A DNA stretch of 64,000 bases, taken from contig JACHLS010000001.1 in NCBI GenBank assembly GCA_014204635.1, positions 186,001 to 250,000 of the forward strand, read 5' to 3'. This DNA is from Sporosarcina luteola (lineage in GTDB: Bacteria > Bacillota > Bacilli > Bacillales_A > Planococcaceae). Under the pieces are notes generated by a model. It saw only the letters and a program-made list of their open reading frames with translations. It did no database searches and was not told where the DNA came from. Shown here in pieces: positions 7,994-16,529 of this stretch. The translations under genes and the position numbers were made by a program. How positions within the stretch are numbered: the first letter of the stretch is position 1; the number at the start of each line of letters is the position of its first letter.

Positions 7994-9269
7994 CATTAAA
8001 GATACCGTAAAGTCAATTCCGTTGCCGGAGGGTTTACATAAGCGAGCAAAAATGGGTGTTGCACAGGTGAAGAAAAATAGAAAGAATAGATGGATCTATC
8101 CAGCTGCCGCTTCTGTTTTTCTAGCTAGTTCGATAAGTGTGGGGGCCACGATGAATGAAGGTATAAATAATTTAGTGTCGATAGTTAGTCCTGAGCTTGC
8201 CATACTTCTTCAGCCGATAAATAGGATAGCTGAGGATGAAGGAGTCAAAATGGAAGTTATCGCAGCGATGCAAGATGAAGACATGGCGGTTATCTATGTA
8301 ACGATGCAAGGTATAGATGGCAACCCAATCGATGAGACACTCGATGTTTATGATTTTTCGATTTCAAAAGGTCGATCATTTACAAATCAAACCGTTCACT
8401 ATGACAAAGAAACAAATACGGCAACAGTACGCTTTCTATCATTTGGTGGAGATAGTGCAAATAAGTTAAAACTTAACATTAGAACATTATTAACTAATAA
8501 AGAAATTTTTGAAGATGTGGCTATCCCGGTTGATTTAACTGAAATTCCACAACAACAAGTAGTAGAATTACCTGAGGATACAATTAGAGGAGCTGGAGGA
8601 CCAGGGGGAGGAATTGATACTCCTAATATGGTTTTAGCAGCAGGGAACTTAAATATCCAGACACCTTATTATGACAAAATGAAAATAACCAATGTAGGCA
8701 TTCAAGATGACAGATTGTATATTCAAACGGAATGGACAGCGAATGATGCGATTGATCATGCACAGTTCTTTTTAGTTAATGCAAAGGGCGAAAAGATAAA
8801 GTCAACGAAAGGTATTTCCTATGGAAGAGATGAAACCGGTGCACCCGTCTATAACTATAATTATGAAGAGATTATTTTTGACGTGAAAGATTTGAACTTA
8901 GCTGATTATCAATTGCAATCAAAAATTTATTCTTACGGTGATCAAGTAAACGGAAAATGGGAAGCGACGTTCAAGCTAAATGAAATGAAAGGCAGATCCA
9001 TCCCTTTTACGGAGGACTTTGCAGGTTGGAAAGCAGAAAAAGTAATCGTCTCCCCACTTGGTTTAACTATTTTAGGTAAAGGGGCACCGAATAAGTTAGA
9101 GGACATGACAACAACCATATCCATGGATGATGGCACTCTTATTGAAATGACAAGTGTTGTATCTCATTCAGAAAATAATCACGTCAAAATGAAATGGACA
9201 GCAGATAAACCTTTAGAAACAGAACACATAAAAGTCATATATATAAATGGAATCGAAGTCAATCTATAA
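7986..9269 (+). CDS. Membrane-anchored anti-sigma factor candidate (DUF4179-like)
   Basis: 427 residues: a ~35-residue cytoplasmic N-terminus rich in lysine, one membrane segment at about residues 36-56 (WIYPAAASVFLASSISVGA), then a long extracytoplasmic part. This layout and the overlap with the preceding ECF sigma gene match anti-sigma factors of the RsiV/DUF4179 kind, which hold the sigma factor at the membrane until an outside signal. The extracytoplasmic part has a Gly-rich stretch (GAGGPGGG) between two beta-rich halves. The ligand is not evident. The ATG at 7986 has GGAGGAGGT upstream. Confidence 0.75.
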   Translation: MDNIKDTVKSIPLPEGLHKRAKMGVAQVKKNRKNRWIYPAAASVFLASSISVGATMNEGINNLVSIVSPELAILLQPINRIAEDEGVKMEVIAAMQDEDMAVIYVTMQGIDGNPIDETLDVYDFSISKGRSFTNQTVHYDKETNTATVRFLSFGGDSANKLKLNIRTLLTNKEIFEDVAIPVDLTEIPQQQVVELPEDTIRGAGGPGGGIDTPNMVLAAGNLNIQTPYYDKMKITNVGIQDDRLYIQTEWTANDAIDHAQFFLVNAKGEKIKSTKGISYGRDETGAPVYNYNYEEIIFDVKDLNLADYQLQSKIYSYGDQVNGKWEATFKLNEMKGRSIPFTEDFAGWKAEKVIVSPLGLTILGKGAPNKLEDMTTTISMDDGTLIEMTSVVSHSENNHVKMKWTADKPLETEHIKVIYINGIEVNL

Positions 9270-9276
9270 TAATGGG

Positions 9277-9366
9277 TTACATCGATACTTTATTTAAACG
9301 GCGCATACATGCCTATCCTGTATGCGTCTTTCTGCGCTTCGCGTAGCTTTTGCTTAATCGATGTAA
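9277..9366. repeat. Nested inverted repeat, three-hairpin layout
   Basis: TTACATCGAT (9277-9286) and ATCGATGTAA (9357-9366) are perfect inverted copies. Between them lie GCATACA/TGTATGC (about 9303-9327, followed by TCTTTCT) and a short GCGC/GCGT hairpin. The inner hairpin may act as terminator for the sigma/anti-sigma operon. The enclosing repeat is unexplained. Confidence 0.5.
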
Positions 9367-9922
9367 GTTCCTGACATGCATAACCAGAGGGAATTGACAG
9401 AAGGCGATGGCCCGCACATCCGAAACTGGGAGGGGGACATATATTCATTTATGCACCTGCGTTGCAGACCCTAAATTAACTCGACAAGATAATGTTCAAA
9501 TTGAAAACCGTTCATTTTATCCATATCATATACTTGATCTTCTAAGCTTTTTGTGACTTTCCATATTGCTTAGTGCAAGGACAACAAAGTATACCCTGTT
9601 GGCATAAACAACATTAATAAAAATCGCTAACGGTTTTGATATTACTTTGTCTGAGTCTGTTAACGTCGAAATATGTGGCGATTAATAGTTTTAAAGGGGA
9701 AACAAAGTCCTACGGGTGTTTATAGGAAAAGCATAAAATGAGGTATATGTGAAAATTAAAAAACACTTGCACTTGCACATTTAATTGCAAGTGTAAGTGT
9801 TTTAATCATCCACATATTCGAGACGTCCGTTTAATATATCTGATAAAATTCGACCTTGCTCCTATATGGTATTTATTGTATATTGTAAATTGAACTTCTA
9901 AATCACTGGAGGTGTAGTTTTT
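9367..9922. other. Gene-free stretch with one strong hairpin
   Basis: No gene was recognised. It holds the terminator-like hairpin at 9759-9803 and a GGAGGT ribosome site (about 9908-9913) for the following small gene. The rest is AT-rich with no repeat that I can see. Confidence 0.4.
9759..9803. terminator. Long AT-flanked hairpin, probable bidirectional terminator
   Basis: AAACACTTGCACTTGCA pairs with TGCAAGTGTAAGTGTTT (one mismatch) around CATTTAAT. A-tracts and T-tracts flank it on both sides, so it could stop transcription either way. Confidence 0.7.
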
Positions 9923-10225
9923 ATGAAAGAAGACCATTATCATATTGTCGTTCATATCGTCAATGTGATCGTACTGGGATTCATCTGTCTTTTTTGGCTT
10001 TACCCTAGTGTTAGCGCACCCGAAGAGGATCCCAACGTTAAGTTGCTTCAATTCGGTTTATTTGGTTTTATGATCGTCTCTTGGGCAGTTAATTATTGGC
10101 TACAATATAGAGCCAAGAAGAAAAAATGGTATCTGCCATTAGCCGGAACCATCCTTTACGTTGCCTTCCTTTCGTTATTTTTACTGCTTATTTTTCCATT
10201 CATAAACAGCTTATTTTTTTCTTAA
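9923..10225 (+). CDS. Small three-helix membrane protein of unknown function
   Basis: 100 residues with three hydrophobic stretches at about 9-27, 44-62 and 72-97, and a basic cluster RAKKKK between the second and third, which would lie in the cytoplasm. A strong ribosome site GGAGGT precedes the ATG by nine bases. I do not recognise the family. It stands alone, with a hairpin upstream and 350 bp of gene-free DNA downstream. Confidence 0.65.
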   Translation: MKEDHYHIVVHIVNVIVLGFICLFWLYPSVSAPEEDPNVKLLQFGLFGFMIVSWAVNYWLQYRAKKKKWYLPLAGTILYVAFLSLFLLLIFPFINSLFFS

Positions 10226-10575
10226 ATAAAACAAAATTGATTCAAATGCGTCAAATCTGATCCTGGCACGGATTGTAGAATCTCCACCCCCTTCTACGAT
10301 ACCCCCCTAAAATAATCCAATTTATAATCTCTTTACAACAAACGCATTTACAAAGAGCACCGGCCCATCTCTACATGAGATAAGCCGGTAATACTATTCG
10401 TTGCTGATCACCCCATAACCGATTACACGGTCTACTAGAACGTGATTAGTGCATATATTAATCTCAATTTTTGTTAAACTGTTAAAATAGTTGCACGATT
10501 CCTTTTGCTTCTGGACTTATAGTGATACGATAAGTATGGAAGGGTTTACCATTATTTTTTGAAAGTAGGAATGGA
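10226..10575. other. Gene-free stretch with a 31-bp inverted repeat
   Basis: Contains ACCGGC..ATCTC-TACAT-GAGAT..GCCGGT at 10359-10389. The hairpin has no T-tract, so a terminator role is doubtful. Nothing else is recognised. Confidence 0.4.
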
Positions 10576-11349
10576 ATGATATATGAAGCGGATGCCGCGG
10601 TAAGAGAGAAGTTAGTAGCTATGTTTGAAGGGTTTGAAAGCACTATTGTTCTGTCATACCTTCAGGGTCATATGGGTACAGCATGGGTGGATAATCTGGA
10701 AAACCCGACAGTTGCCCAAATCACAGTGGGGATTTTTGTTTTTTATGCTGGCGATTCAACTAAAAAGGAAGCTGAAGAATTGTTATGGAATCTTCCAGAA
10801 TTCACCCTGGCAATCGTTGATTCTGCTGAATGGAAAAAACGAATAGAAAGTGTCCATCATGGTGCTATAGAGAAATTCCAACGGTACAGATTTGAAAAAA
10901 ATATTGAGCATTTCAGTAGAGAGCATTTACTAAACGTATTGTCCTCTTTGCCAGATGGTTTTGAGATAAAGAATGTAAATAAAGTGATAGCGAGTGAACC
11001 GTCTTTTCAGCAGTTATCAGAGGACTTTGTGAGTCAGTTCAACACTTTGGATGATTTTATTGAAAGAGGGATAGGATATGCGATTTTGCACGATGGACTA
11101 GTTGTTTCCGCAGGGACCTCTTTTAGCATATATGATGAGGGTATAGAGATTGAAATTGCCACAGATCCTCAATATAGAAGAAAAGGATTAGCTGCCATAA
11201 CAGCCTCTGCCCTCATTTTACATTGTCTAGAATGCGGGAAGTATCCTAGTTGGGATGGGGCCAATCCTGAATCGGTAAAATTAGCGAAGAAGTTGGGTTA
11301 TGTTTTCAAAGAACCGTATGATACTTATTTTATTAATCGAATGAAATAG
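10576..11349 (+). CDS. GNAT family N-acetyltransferase
   Basis: 257 residues. The C-terminal half carries the GNAT acetyl-CoA site: IEIATDPQYRRKGLAAITA has the Q-x-x-R-x-G-x-A pyrophosphate-binding pattern, followed by ALILHCLECG and a C-terminal LAKKLGYVFKEPYDTY strand-helix. The N-terminal ~120 residues form an extra domain with an acidic central part, as in the PF12746-type GNAT proteins. Substrate unknown. The gene has no ribosome site stronger than GAAAGTAGGAA before the ATG at 10576. It stands alone, between gene-free DNA and a TetR gene that has its own promoter. Confidence 0.8.
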   Translation: MIYEADAAVREKLVAMFEGFESTIVLSYLQGHMGTAWVDNLENPTVAQITVGIFVFYAGDSTKKEAEELLWNLPEFTLAIVDSAEWKKRIESVHHGAIEKFQRYRFEKNIEHFSREHLLNVLSSLPDGFEIKNVNKVIASEPSFQQLSEDFVSQFNTLDDFIERGIGYAILHDGLVVSAGTSFSIYDEGIEIEIATDPQYRRKGLAAITASALILHCLECGKYPSWDGANPESVKLAKKLGYVFKEPYDTYFINRMK

Positions 11350-11414
11350 ATTTGGAGTAACTACATAAAATTCAAGGGAAAGCGCATATATACAATCCAT
11401 GTGTGCGCTTTTCA

Positions 11415-11469
11415 TTGACATAGCAGTCACATTCAAGATATAGTAATTTTTGATTAACAAGTCAGTCAA
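11415..11469 (+). promoter_or_regulatory. Promoter and palindromic operator of the TetR/CPBP operon
   Basis: TTGACA (11415-11420) and TATAGT (11439-11444) are 18 bp apart. TTGATTAACAAGTCAGTCAA (11450-11469) is an imperfect palindrome (7 of 9 arm positions) sitting at the expected transcription start, the right place for autorepression by the TetR protein encoded just downstream. Confidence 0.65.
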
Positions 11470-11487
11470 TGAGGAAGGGGAATAGGA

Positions 11488-12072
11488 ATGCCGAAGACAG
11501 AACAGCAAAATCAGGAATTGCGGGATGCAAGAAAGGAACAACTATTACGTGTGGCGGCTTCCATTTTTGCAAGGAGAGGAATGGCGGGTACTAAAATTAG
11601 CGACATTGCCAAAGAGGCAAAATTAAGTCACGGGCTTGTTTACCACTATTTTTCTTCCAAAGAAGAAATCTTCGTCGAACTGGTACGAAACGCCGCGGCA
11701 TCTTCCATCGAAGTGATTCACTTGGCGAATGCGCAGCCAGGCAAGGCCTCAGAAAAGATGTTCTGGATGACGAATCAAATACTGCAGAGTTTAGAAGGGG
11801 AGAGTAGATTACTATATTTGCTCATGATGCAGGCCAGTACATCCGAAGCAGTGCCTGTTGAAGTAAAAGATATCTTGAAAGAGCATTCCCCTGTTATGCA
11901 AACAATTCCTTTAATTATGGAGGCACAAGCGGAAGGGAATTTTCAGAAAGAAGATCCAATTATGTTGGCAACTACTTATTATGCGCTCATACAAGGGCTT
12001 GCAATGAACAAAATTCAGTGGGAAGACTGTCCGTTGCCGGATGCCGCTACCATTTTGAAGGTCATGCGATAG
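11488..12072 (+). CDS. TetR family transcriptional regulator
   Basis: 194 residues. The N-terminal helix-turn-helix is canonical: AASIFARRGMAGTKISDIAK followed by LSHGLVYHYFSSKEEIFVEL. The C-terminal ligand domain is unspecific. It is followed after 12 bp by a CPBP-family membrane protease gene, which is probably in its regulon. The ATG at 11488 follows GAGGAAGGGG. Ligand unknown; drug- or stress-sensing is typical of such small regulators. Confidence 0.88.
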   Translation: MPKTEQQNQELRDARKEQLLRVAASIFARRGMAGTKISDIAKEAKLSHGLVYHYFSSKEEIFVELVRNAAASSIEVIHLANAQPGKASEKMFWMTNQILQSLEGESRLLYLLMMQASTSEAVPVEVKDILKEHSPVMQTIPLIMEAQAEGNFQKEDPIMLATTYYALIQGLAMNKIQWEDCPLPDAATILKVMR

Positions 12073-12084
12073 GGGGGCAGGGAA

Positions 12085-12723
12085 TTGAATAGACGAGGGA
12101 TGTTTATTATATGGTCACCACCACTTATCATTTTGATCGGGTTCACAACAGCCAAACTGTTCACTCCGGTCATCCAGGAGTGGGCATGGATTCCCCTGGC
12201 GCTTGTCTACTGGTTAGGAATGGGCATCTGTATTGGAGCCGGAAAGGGAGATAAACGGTTGGCCGATTGGATTCGCAAACCGTTGCCAACGAAGTTGACA
12301 ATCGTTGGTATGCTGTTCGGGATGTTTCCCTTGTCAGTATTACTTACTAATTTTCATCTGTTCGATTCGATTGAACTTGTGATCCTATGGATTGCGTTTG
12401 CACTCATCAATCCATGGTTCGAGGAGTATTATTGGCGGGGAATTCTACTTGATAGTACGCTAAAAGTCATGCCGAAATGGCTGGGCATCGGGTATTCAAC
12501 CATCTTTTTCGTGGCAAGCCACCCGCTTATGTGGGGCGTGTTTTCTATTGCGAATCGCAGTTCCCATGTGGTTATCTTCCTATCTATCATAGGGATCGTT
12601 TGGTCTCTCATGTATCTTCGTTCCAAGAGCTTGCGGTGGGTGATCGTATCCCATTGCATCGTCGATATCGGGATTATTACGGTCCTGGTCTTTTTGAATA
12701 TCTATATTCCGCCAATCGGTTAA
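12085..12723 (+). CDS. CPBP family intramembrane metalloprotease (CAAX-like)
   Basis: 212 residues with about six membrane helices. The CPBP/ABI motifs are present: FEEYYWRG (E-E-x3-R), SHPLMWG and SHCIVDIG supply the Glu and His residues expected to bind zinc. Relatives in Gram-positives serve in bacteriocin self-immunity or cleave membrane proteins; the substrate here is unknown. The TTG start at 12085 has AGGGGGG seven bases upstream. It shares the transcript of the TetR gene. Confidence 0.82.
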   Translation: MNRRGMFIIWSPPLIILIGFTTAKLFTPVIQEWAWIPLALVYWLGMGICIGAGKGDKRLADWIRKPLPTKLTIVGMLFGMFPLSVLLTNFHLFDSIELVILWIAFALINPWFEEYYWRGILLDSTLKVMPKWLGIGYSTIFFVASHPLMWGVFSIANRSSHVVIFLSIIGIVWSLMYLRSKSLRWVIVSHCIVDIGIITVLVFLNIYIPPIG

Positions 12724-12778
12724 ATAACTGAAACGTATCTTACATAAATAAAATCGGGAGTTTTTGGAGGGAGAATCA

Positions 12779-14041
12779 ATGAAAGAAGTACGAGGAAGAT
12801 TAGAAGCATATATTACTAAATATCTAGAAATGTGGGATTTCTATGGAGTCATTCAAGTGAAGCAAAGAGGGGAGGTATTATTTGAAAACGCATATGGATA
12901 TGCCAGTATCGAATTTGGTGTGAAAAATGATAGTAATACGCGCTTTTCACTCGCTTCTGTGTCCAAACAGTTTACCGCCTTTGCTATTATGCTTCTTTCT
13001 GAAAAGCAAAAGCTAGACATTGATAAAACTGCAAATTTATATCTCCCTGCCAATCTGAAAATTAACAAGCCGATCACTATTCATCATTTACTAACACATA
13101 CTTCCGGTTTGTATAATTTCACAAACTTCGAAGATGACTTTTTTGCCGGATACAACAGAATGGATTATTCCCGGGACGATTTCTTTCAGCGTTTTATTAA
13201 TAAACAGCCTGTCAAGCCGCCAGGAACGGTTTTTGATTACAACAACTCGAACTATAATGTGTTGGCATGGATCATTGAACATGTTTCAGGCGAAACATAC
13301 GCAGATTTTTTGAGAAACCACATCTTCTTGCCTTTGGATATGAAAAATAGCGATGTAGATGATGGTTGCAAGACGATAAAAAACAGAGCATGTAATTATG
13401 TAAATGATTTTGATGAAATCATTACATCGCCGTATTATAACGAGAAATTTAGTATTGGGGCAGGAGCGGTCATTTCAAATCTCGAGGATTTATACAAATG
13501 GTATACCTGTTTGCGAGATCGGAAACTCTTGTCGGAAGAAGGCTATACTAGATTTTTTAAAGAGAATCAAAATAAGTACTGTTATGGGTTAGAGTATAAC
13601 CGTGTTAACGGCACAGATAGCTATAACCATGGAGGCGATCACCTGGGAGTCTGTACGTATATGGAGGATTTTTTTGATGAGGATATTTGCGTCATCATTC
13701 TATCTAATAACGAAGCGATCAACCAGTACCGATTGGGCAATGCAATTGCCGATATTCTGCACCATGTTGACGTGGAAATGCCTGCAAAACATGAAGAGCT
13801 TCCCCAAAGTGAAAGGAAGCTGCAAACGTATTGCGGCAAATACTTAAAGAATAAAATCGAAGTAGAATACCATCATGGCAAGTTATATTTCACGAGATTC
13901 TCCGGGAATCTTCATATTGAACTGTATCCAGTAGGGGAAGGGGAATTTGTTCGGCGTTATTCTGATCAGATGTCTCCATACAGCATTGTGGAAAATGAAG
14001 ACGGCAATATGATGTTTTTCGGATACGAGAAAACCTGTTAG
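12779..14041 (+). CDS. Class C beta-lactamase-like serine hydrolase
   Basis: 420 residues of the PBP4*/class C beta-lactamase fold. Catalytic motifs are SVSK (S-x-x-K, within FSLASVSKQFTAF), YNN (within DYNNSNYNVLA, the Y-x-N motif), and HGGDHLG (the K/H-T-G equivalent). HHLLTHTSGLYNF is also typical. No clear signal peptide is seen, so it is probably cytoplasmic, unlike true beta-lactamases; an esterase or peptidase role is more likely than drug resistance. The ATG at 12779 follows GGAGGGAG with five bases spacing. Confidence 0.85.
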   Translation: MKEVRGRLEAYITKYLEMWDFYGVIQVKQRGEVLFENAYGYASIEFGVKNDSNTRFSLASVSKQFTAFAIMLLSEKQKLDIDKTANLYLPANLKINKPITIHHLLTHTSGLYNFTNFEDDFFAGYNRMDYSRDDFFQRFINKQPVKPPGTVFDYNNSNYNVLAWIIEHVSGETYADFLRNHIFLPLDMKNSDVDDGCKTIKNRACNYVNDFDEIITSPYYNEKFSIGAGAVISNLEDLYKWYTCLRDRKLLSEEGYTRFFKENQNKYCYGLEYNRVNGTDSYNHGGDHLGVCTYMEDFFDEDICVIILSNNEAINQYRLGNAIADILHHVDVEMPAKHEELPQSERKLQTYCGKYLKNKIEVEYHHGKLYFTRFSGNLHIELYPVGEGEFVRRYSDQMSPYSIVENEDGNMMFFGYEKTC

Positions 14042-14052
14042 CTAGACGTACC

Positions 14053-14122
14053 GGAGAGCAATCTGCACAATCAGTCCAATTTCTTAAAGTCGCGATTGAG
14101 AAATTGGACTTTGTTACTCTCC
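14053..14122. terminator. Bidirectional terminator between convergent genes
   Basis: The inner 12-bp perfect stem AGTCCAATTTCT / AGAAATTGGACT is enclosed by GGAGAG / CTCTCC. It sits between the plus-strand hydrolase gene and the minus-strand MOSC gene. Confidence 0.85.
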
Positions 14123-14136
14123 AAATTGCCCAGTCT

Positions 14137-14820
14137 CTAGTTTTGGCCCAATAATCGAGCACTCGCGTCCCCTTCATCGCCCTCCAGCCGCTTCTCAAAT
14201 GTTGTTCTCCAGTTGACGGACAGCTCGCTCACTTCCAAGATTCTTTGAATACCTTCCCAGTCTTTTTTATCATGATGCATAAGTCGATTTGCTTCCGCAA
14301 CGGATATGGCTTTTTCGTGAGAATGAAGTCGCATTAAATGATCAGAAGGGGAGACCATTCCCTCTTGCAGAACTCGAAAATAAAACCCTGTAAATCCCGA
14401 GTTTTGAACGAGTAGCGGCATATCTTTTCGCTCGTAGAGCAACGCCAATTTGAAACAGGGCTGGCGAGGCTGGCTCACTTCCACAATGGCTTCTCCCAGT
14501 TGAAACGAATCCCCAATGCAAACCTCCTTCTCTGTTAAGCCGTGCAAGGTTAGATTTTCACCAAACGCTCCGTAAGGAAGAGTCCTGCCCAATTGTGTTT
14601 CCCAGTAGGAATAATGCTCGAATGGGTAAGCGCACACCGCTTTATCGATACCGCCATGATGGACCAAATCACCTTGCCCATCTCCCTCGAAATTCAAGGC
14701 AGTTAATAAAACAGGTACACTGATCGATTTTTTTCGAATCCCTGTTGTCACTCGTTTAGTTCCAAATGAAAGTTCACTTGGCTTTCCGACGTTCAATGAA
14801 CGGACTGCCACTGCCTTCAT
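14137..14820 (-). CDS. MOSC domain protein (YiiM-like)
   Basis: 227 residues. MOSC domains bind molybdenum cofactor or its sulfurated form. Conserved elements are GDGQGDLVHHGGIDKAV, then FGENLTL, and QPRQPCFKLA with the invariant cysteine of the family. It resembles the YiiM branch, which works with 6-N-hydroxylaminopurine-type substrates in E. coli. The start is the ATG at 14820, preceded on its strand by GAGGTG. It is transcribed divergently from the LysR gene 76 bp away, which may regulate it. The window also holds nearly all of the Moco biosynthesis genes. Confidence 0.85.
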   Translation of the reverse strand: MKAVAVRSLNVGKPSELSFGTKRVTTGIRKKSISVPVLLTALNFEGDGQGDLVHHGGIDKAVCAYPFEHYSYWETQLGRTLPYGAFGENLTLHGLTEKEVCIGDSFQLGEAIVEVSQPRQPCFKLALLYERKDMPLLVQNSGFTGFYFRVLQEGMVSPSDHLMRLHSHEKAISVAEANRLMHHDKKDWEGIQRILEVSELSVNWRTTFEKRLEGDEGDASARLLGQN

Positions 14821-14896
14821 TGCTGACACCTCATTTCGTTTGTTGAGACATGAAATCTTTATCACTTCAAGTATAATCGATGTAGGGGGGATGGAG

Positions 14897-15781
14897 ATGG
14901 AATTGAGGCAACTGGAATATTTCATAGCGGTATGTGAGGAGCTCCACTTTACTCGGGCAGCTGAAAAACTCGGTATGACACAACCTTCGTTAAGTCAGCA
15001 GATCGGCTTGCTGGAACACGAAATGGGCATGAAATTATTTGATCGGATCGGCAGGCGGATTGCCATCGCTGAACCGGGAATCATCCTGTTGGAGCATGCA
15101 TACCGCGTGTTCCATGAAATAGAGCAAGCGAAGGCAGCCATTAGCGAGCTGCATGGGTTGGAGAGAGGTTCATTGAAGGTGGGAGCTTTGCTCACCGCCG
15201 TCAATACGATATTGCCCCCGACCCTCATTGATTTTCACCGAAAGTATCCGAGTATTGAAATCGCCGTCTCAGGCATGCGGACGGATGATATTAAGGCAGC
15301 TCTCCTCCATAATGCCATTGACATCGGTGTCGTTTATTTACCGGTCGAACACCCGGATCTCGAAACGATTCCGTTATGGAAAGAGGAACTGGTGCTTGCC
15401 ATGTCTATCCACCATCCACTCGCCGGACAGCCCGCCGTTCCATTGGCGGTGCTCAATCAAACGGCGGCCATATTACTGCCGCCAACGTACTTTCTTCGTC
15501 AATATGTAGATAAACTTTGCCAAAAGGAAGGATTCCTGCCTGATCCGGCAATTGAACTGACAACACTTGAATCCATCCTTATGATGGTCAAACGGGGAGT
15601 AGGTGTGACCATTTTGGCAAAATCCTATCTTCATTCTCTCCAACAGTCTGATCTTTGTATTGCTCAAATCGATCATCCTGCAATGGAAATGGAAATCGGC
15701 ATCGTGTATCGGAGAAATAAACACCTCTGCTCGGCAAGCAGGGAGTTCATCGACATGCTGAAACAAAGCAAGGAAAATTGA
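14897..15781 (+). CDS. LysR family transcriptional regulator
   Basis: 294 residues. The winged helix-turn-helix is at the N-terminus (MELRQLEYFIAVCEELHFTR, then AAEKLGMTQPSLSQQI), followed by the periplasmic-binding-protein-like co-inducer domain (GSLKVGALLTAV onward). The pattern is closest to the CynR/CysB-like group that begins MELRQL. The ATG at 14897 is six bases behind AGGGGGG; an ATG at 14891 abuts the same site. Divergent from the MOSC protein gene, a typical LysR arrangement for autoregulation and control of the neighbour. Ligand unknown. Confidence 0.9.
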   Translation: MELRQLEYFIAVCEELHFTRAAEKLGMTQPSLSQQIGLLEHEMGMKLFDRIGRRIAIAEPGIILLEHAYRVFHEIEQAKAAISELHGLERGSLKVGALLTAVNTILPPTLIDFHRKYPSIEIAVSGMRTDDIKAALLHNAIDIGVVYLPVEHPDLETIPLWKEELVLAMSIHHPLAGQPAVPLAVLNQTAAILLPPTYFLRQYVDKLCQKEGFLPDPAIELTTLESILMMVKRGVGVTILAKSYLHSLQQSDLCIAQIDHPAMEMEIGIVYRRNKHLCSASREFIDMLKQSKEN

Positions 15782-15801
15782 GGCGTCACTAGGACGCCTC
15801 T
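15780..15801. terminator. Short terminator hairpin between convergent genes
   Basis: GAGGCGTC pairs with GACGCCTC around ACTAG, overlapping the LysR stop codon. The T-tract is weak (TCTGTC). Confidence 0.6.
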
Positions 15802-15804
15802 CTG

Positions 15805-16041
15805 TCATCCCTTCACGTCTTCCAAGCTCGCGCCATAATTAATGTGATAAACATTGTCATCGATTACCAATGCAGGAACCGACTTGACACCAGCCTTTTC
15901 CGCTTCGGCAATCCGTTCCCGGTCGGTACCTAAATGTACGATTTCGGGCTCGATTTTCGATGAATCGAGATAAGTGACCAATACTTGTTCCGCATCAAGA
16001 CAAACCGGGCAACCAGCATGATAGAAAACCGCCTTTGACAT
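15805..16041 (-). CDS. Small thioredoxin/glutaredoxin-like protein
   Basis: 78 residues: a FYHAGCPVCLDAEQ active site with the CPVC redox motif (C-x-x-C) near residue 11, and KSVPALVIDDNVY carrying the cis-proline expected of the thioredoxin fold. This length matches single-domain thioredoxin-like proteins (NrdH/glutaredoxin-size). The ATG at 16041 has GAGGAGTGG upstream on its strand. Partner unknown. It is not in the nrd operon and so is not obviously the reductant for that enzyme. Confidence 0.82.
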   Translation of the reverse strand: MSKAVFYHAGCPVCLDAEQVLVTYLDSSKIEPEIVHLGTDRERIAEAEKAGVKSVPALVIDDNVYHINYGASLEDVKG

Positions 16042-16427
16042 TATGAACCACTCCTCATCCTATTGATGCAGCGCTGCTAGCTTTATTATAGGATCAGCAG
16101 AGAGGGGGGAACAATAGCAAATCTCCTATCTTAACGATAGGAGAAACCTATGGCTGAAGTATATAGTTTTTTCATTCCCATTATAGTCTGTCATTGATAG
16201 AAAAGTTTTTTTGCATCTCTGCATGAGAAGAGGAGATACCAGATATCAAGCAGCTCCAATACTTGATAGCAAACCGGGGACATGTCCTGTTTTGCGAATT
16301 AAGACAGGCAGGGTGAACCTGAGCGCGAGCAAGACAATGCTGAGCAGGTACCGACAGACCGTGCCTCCAGAACAAGAATCCAGAACAGGGCCGCCGAGCA
16401 TCCGCTGGCGGCCTCTATTTGCCTCCT
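16042..16427. other. Gene-free stretch with two hairpins
   Basis: TCTCCTATC/GATAGGAGA at 16122-16144 (loop TTAAC) and GGCCGCC/GGCGGCC at 16389-16413. The second lies just behind the ABC permease/small peptide operon on the minus strand and may end it, though its T-tract is poor. I see nothing else. Confidence 0.5.
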
Positions 16428-16508
16428 TTAACTGAAAAATGTCTTATAAATCACAATCAACGCAATGCCTGCCAAGAATCCGATCAGTATTCGTCCAAAT
16501 TGTTTCAT
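16428..16508 (-). CDS. 26-residue membrane peptide at the end of an ABC exporter operon
   Basis: Reads MKQFGRILIGFLAGIALIVI followed by YKTFFS and a stop: one hydrophobic helix with basic ends. AAAGGAG precedes this ATG by eight bases; an ATG two codons earlier (16514) is only two bases from it. It lies directly behind the ABC permease gene on the same strand. It is too short for domain assignment. It could be a small regulatory subunit of the transporter. Confidence 0.6.
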   Translation of the reverse strand: MKQFGRILIGFLAGIALIVIYKTFFS

Positions 16509-16529
16509 GCTCATTTCTCCTTTTGGTTG

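Noticed and set aside
9806..10051. 81-codon minus-strand frame at the small membrane protein gene
   Set aside because: The plus-strand frame has a strong ribosome site and three hydrophobic helices; the minus frame has neither.
14840..14896. Upstream start of the LysR gene at 14840
   Set aside because: The LysR family begins MELRQLEYF, which is at 14897 and has AGGGGGG at the right distance.
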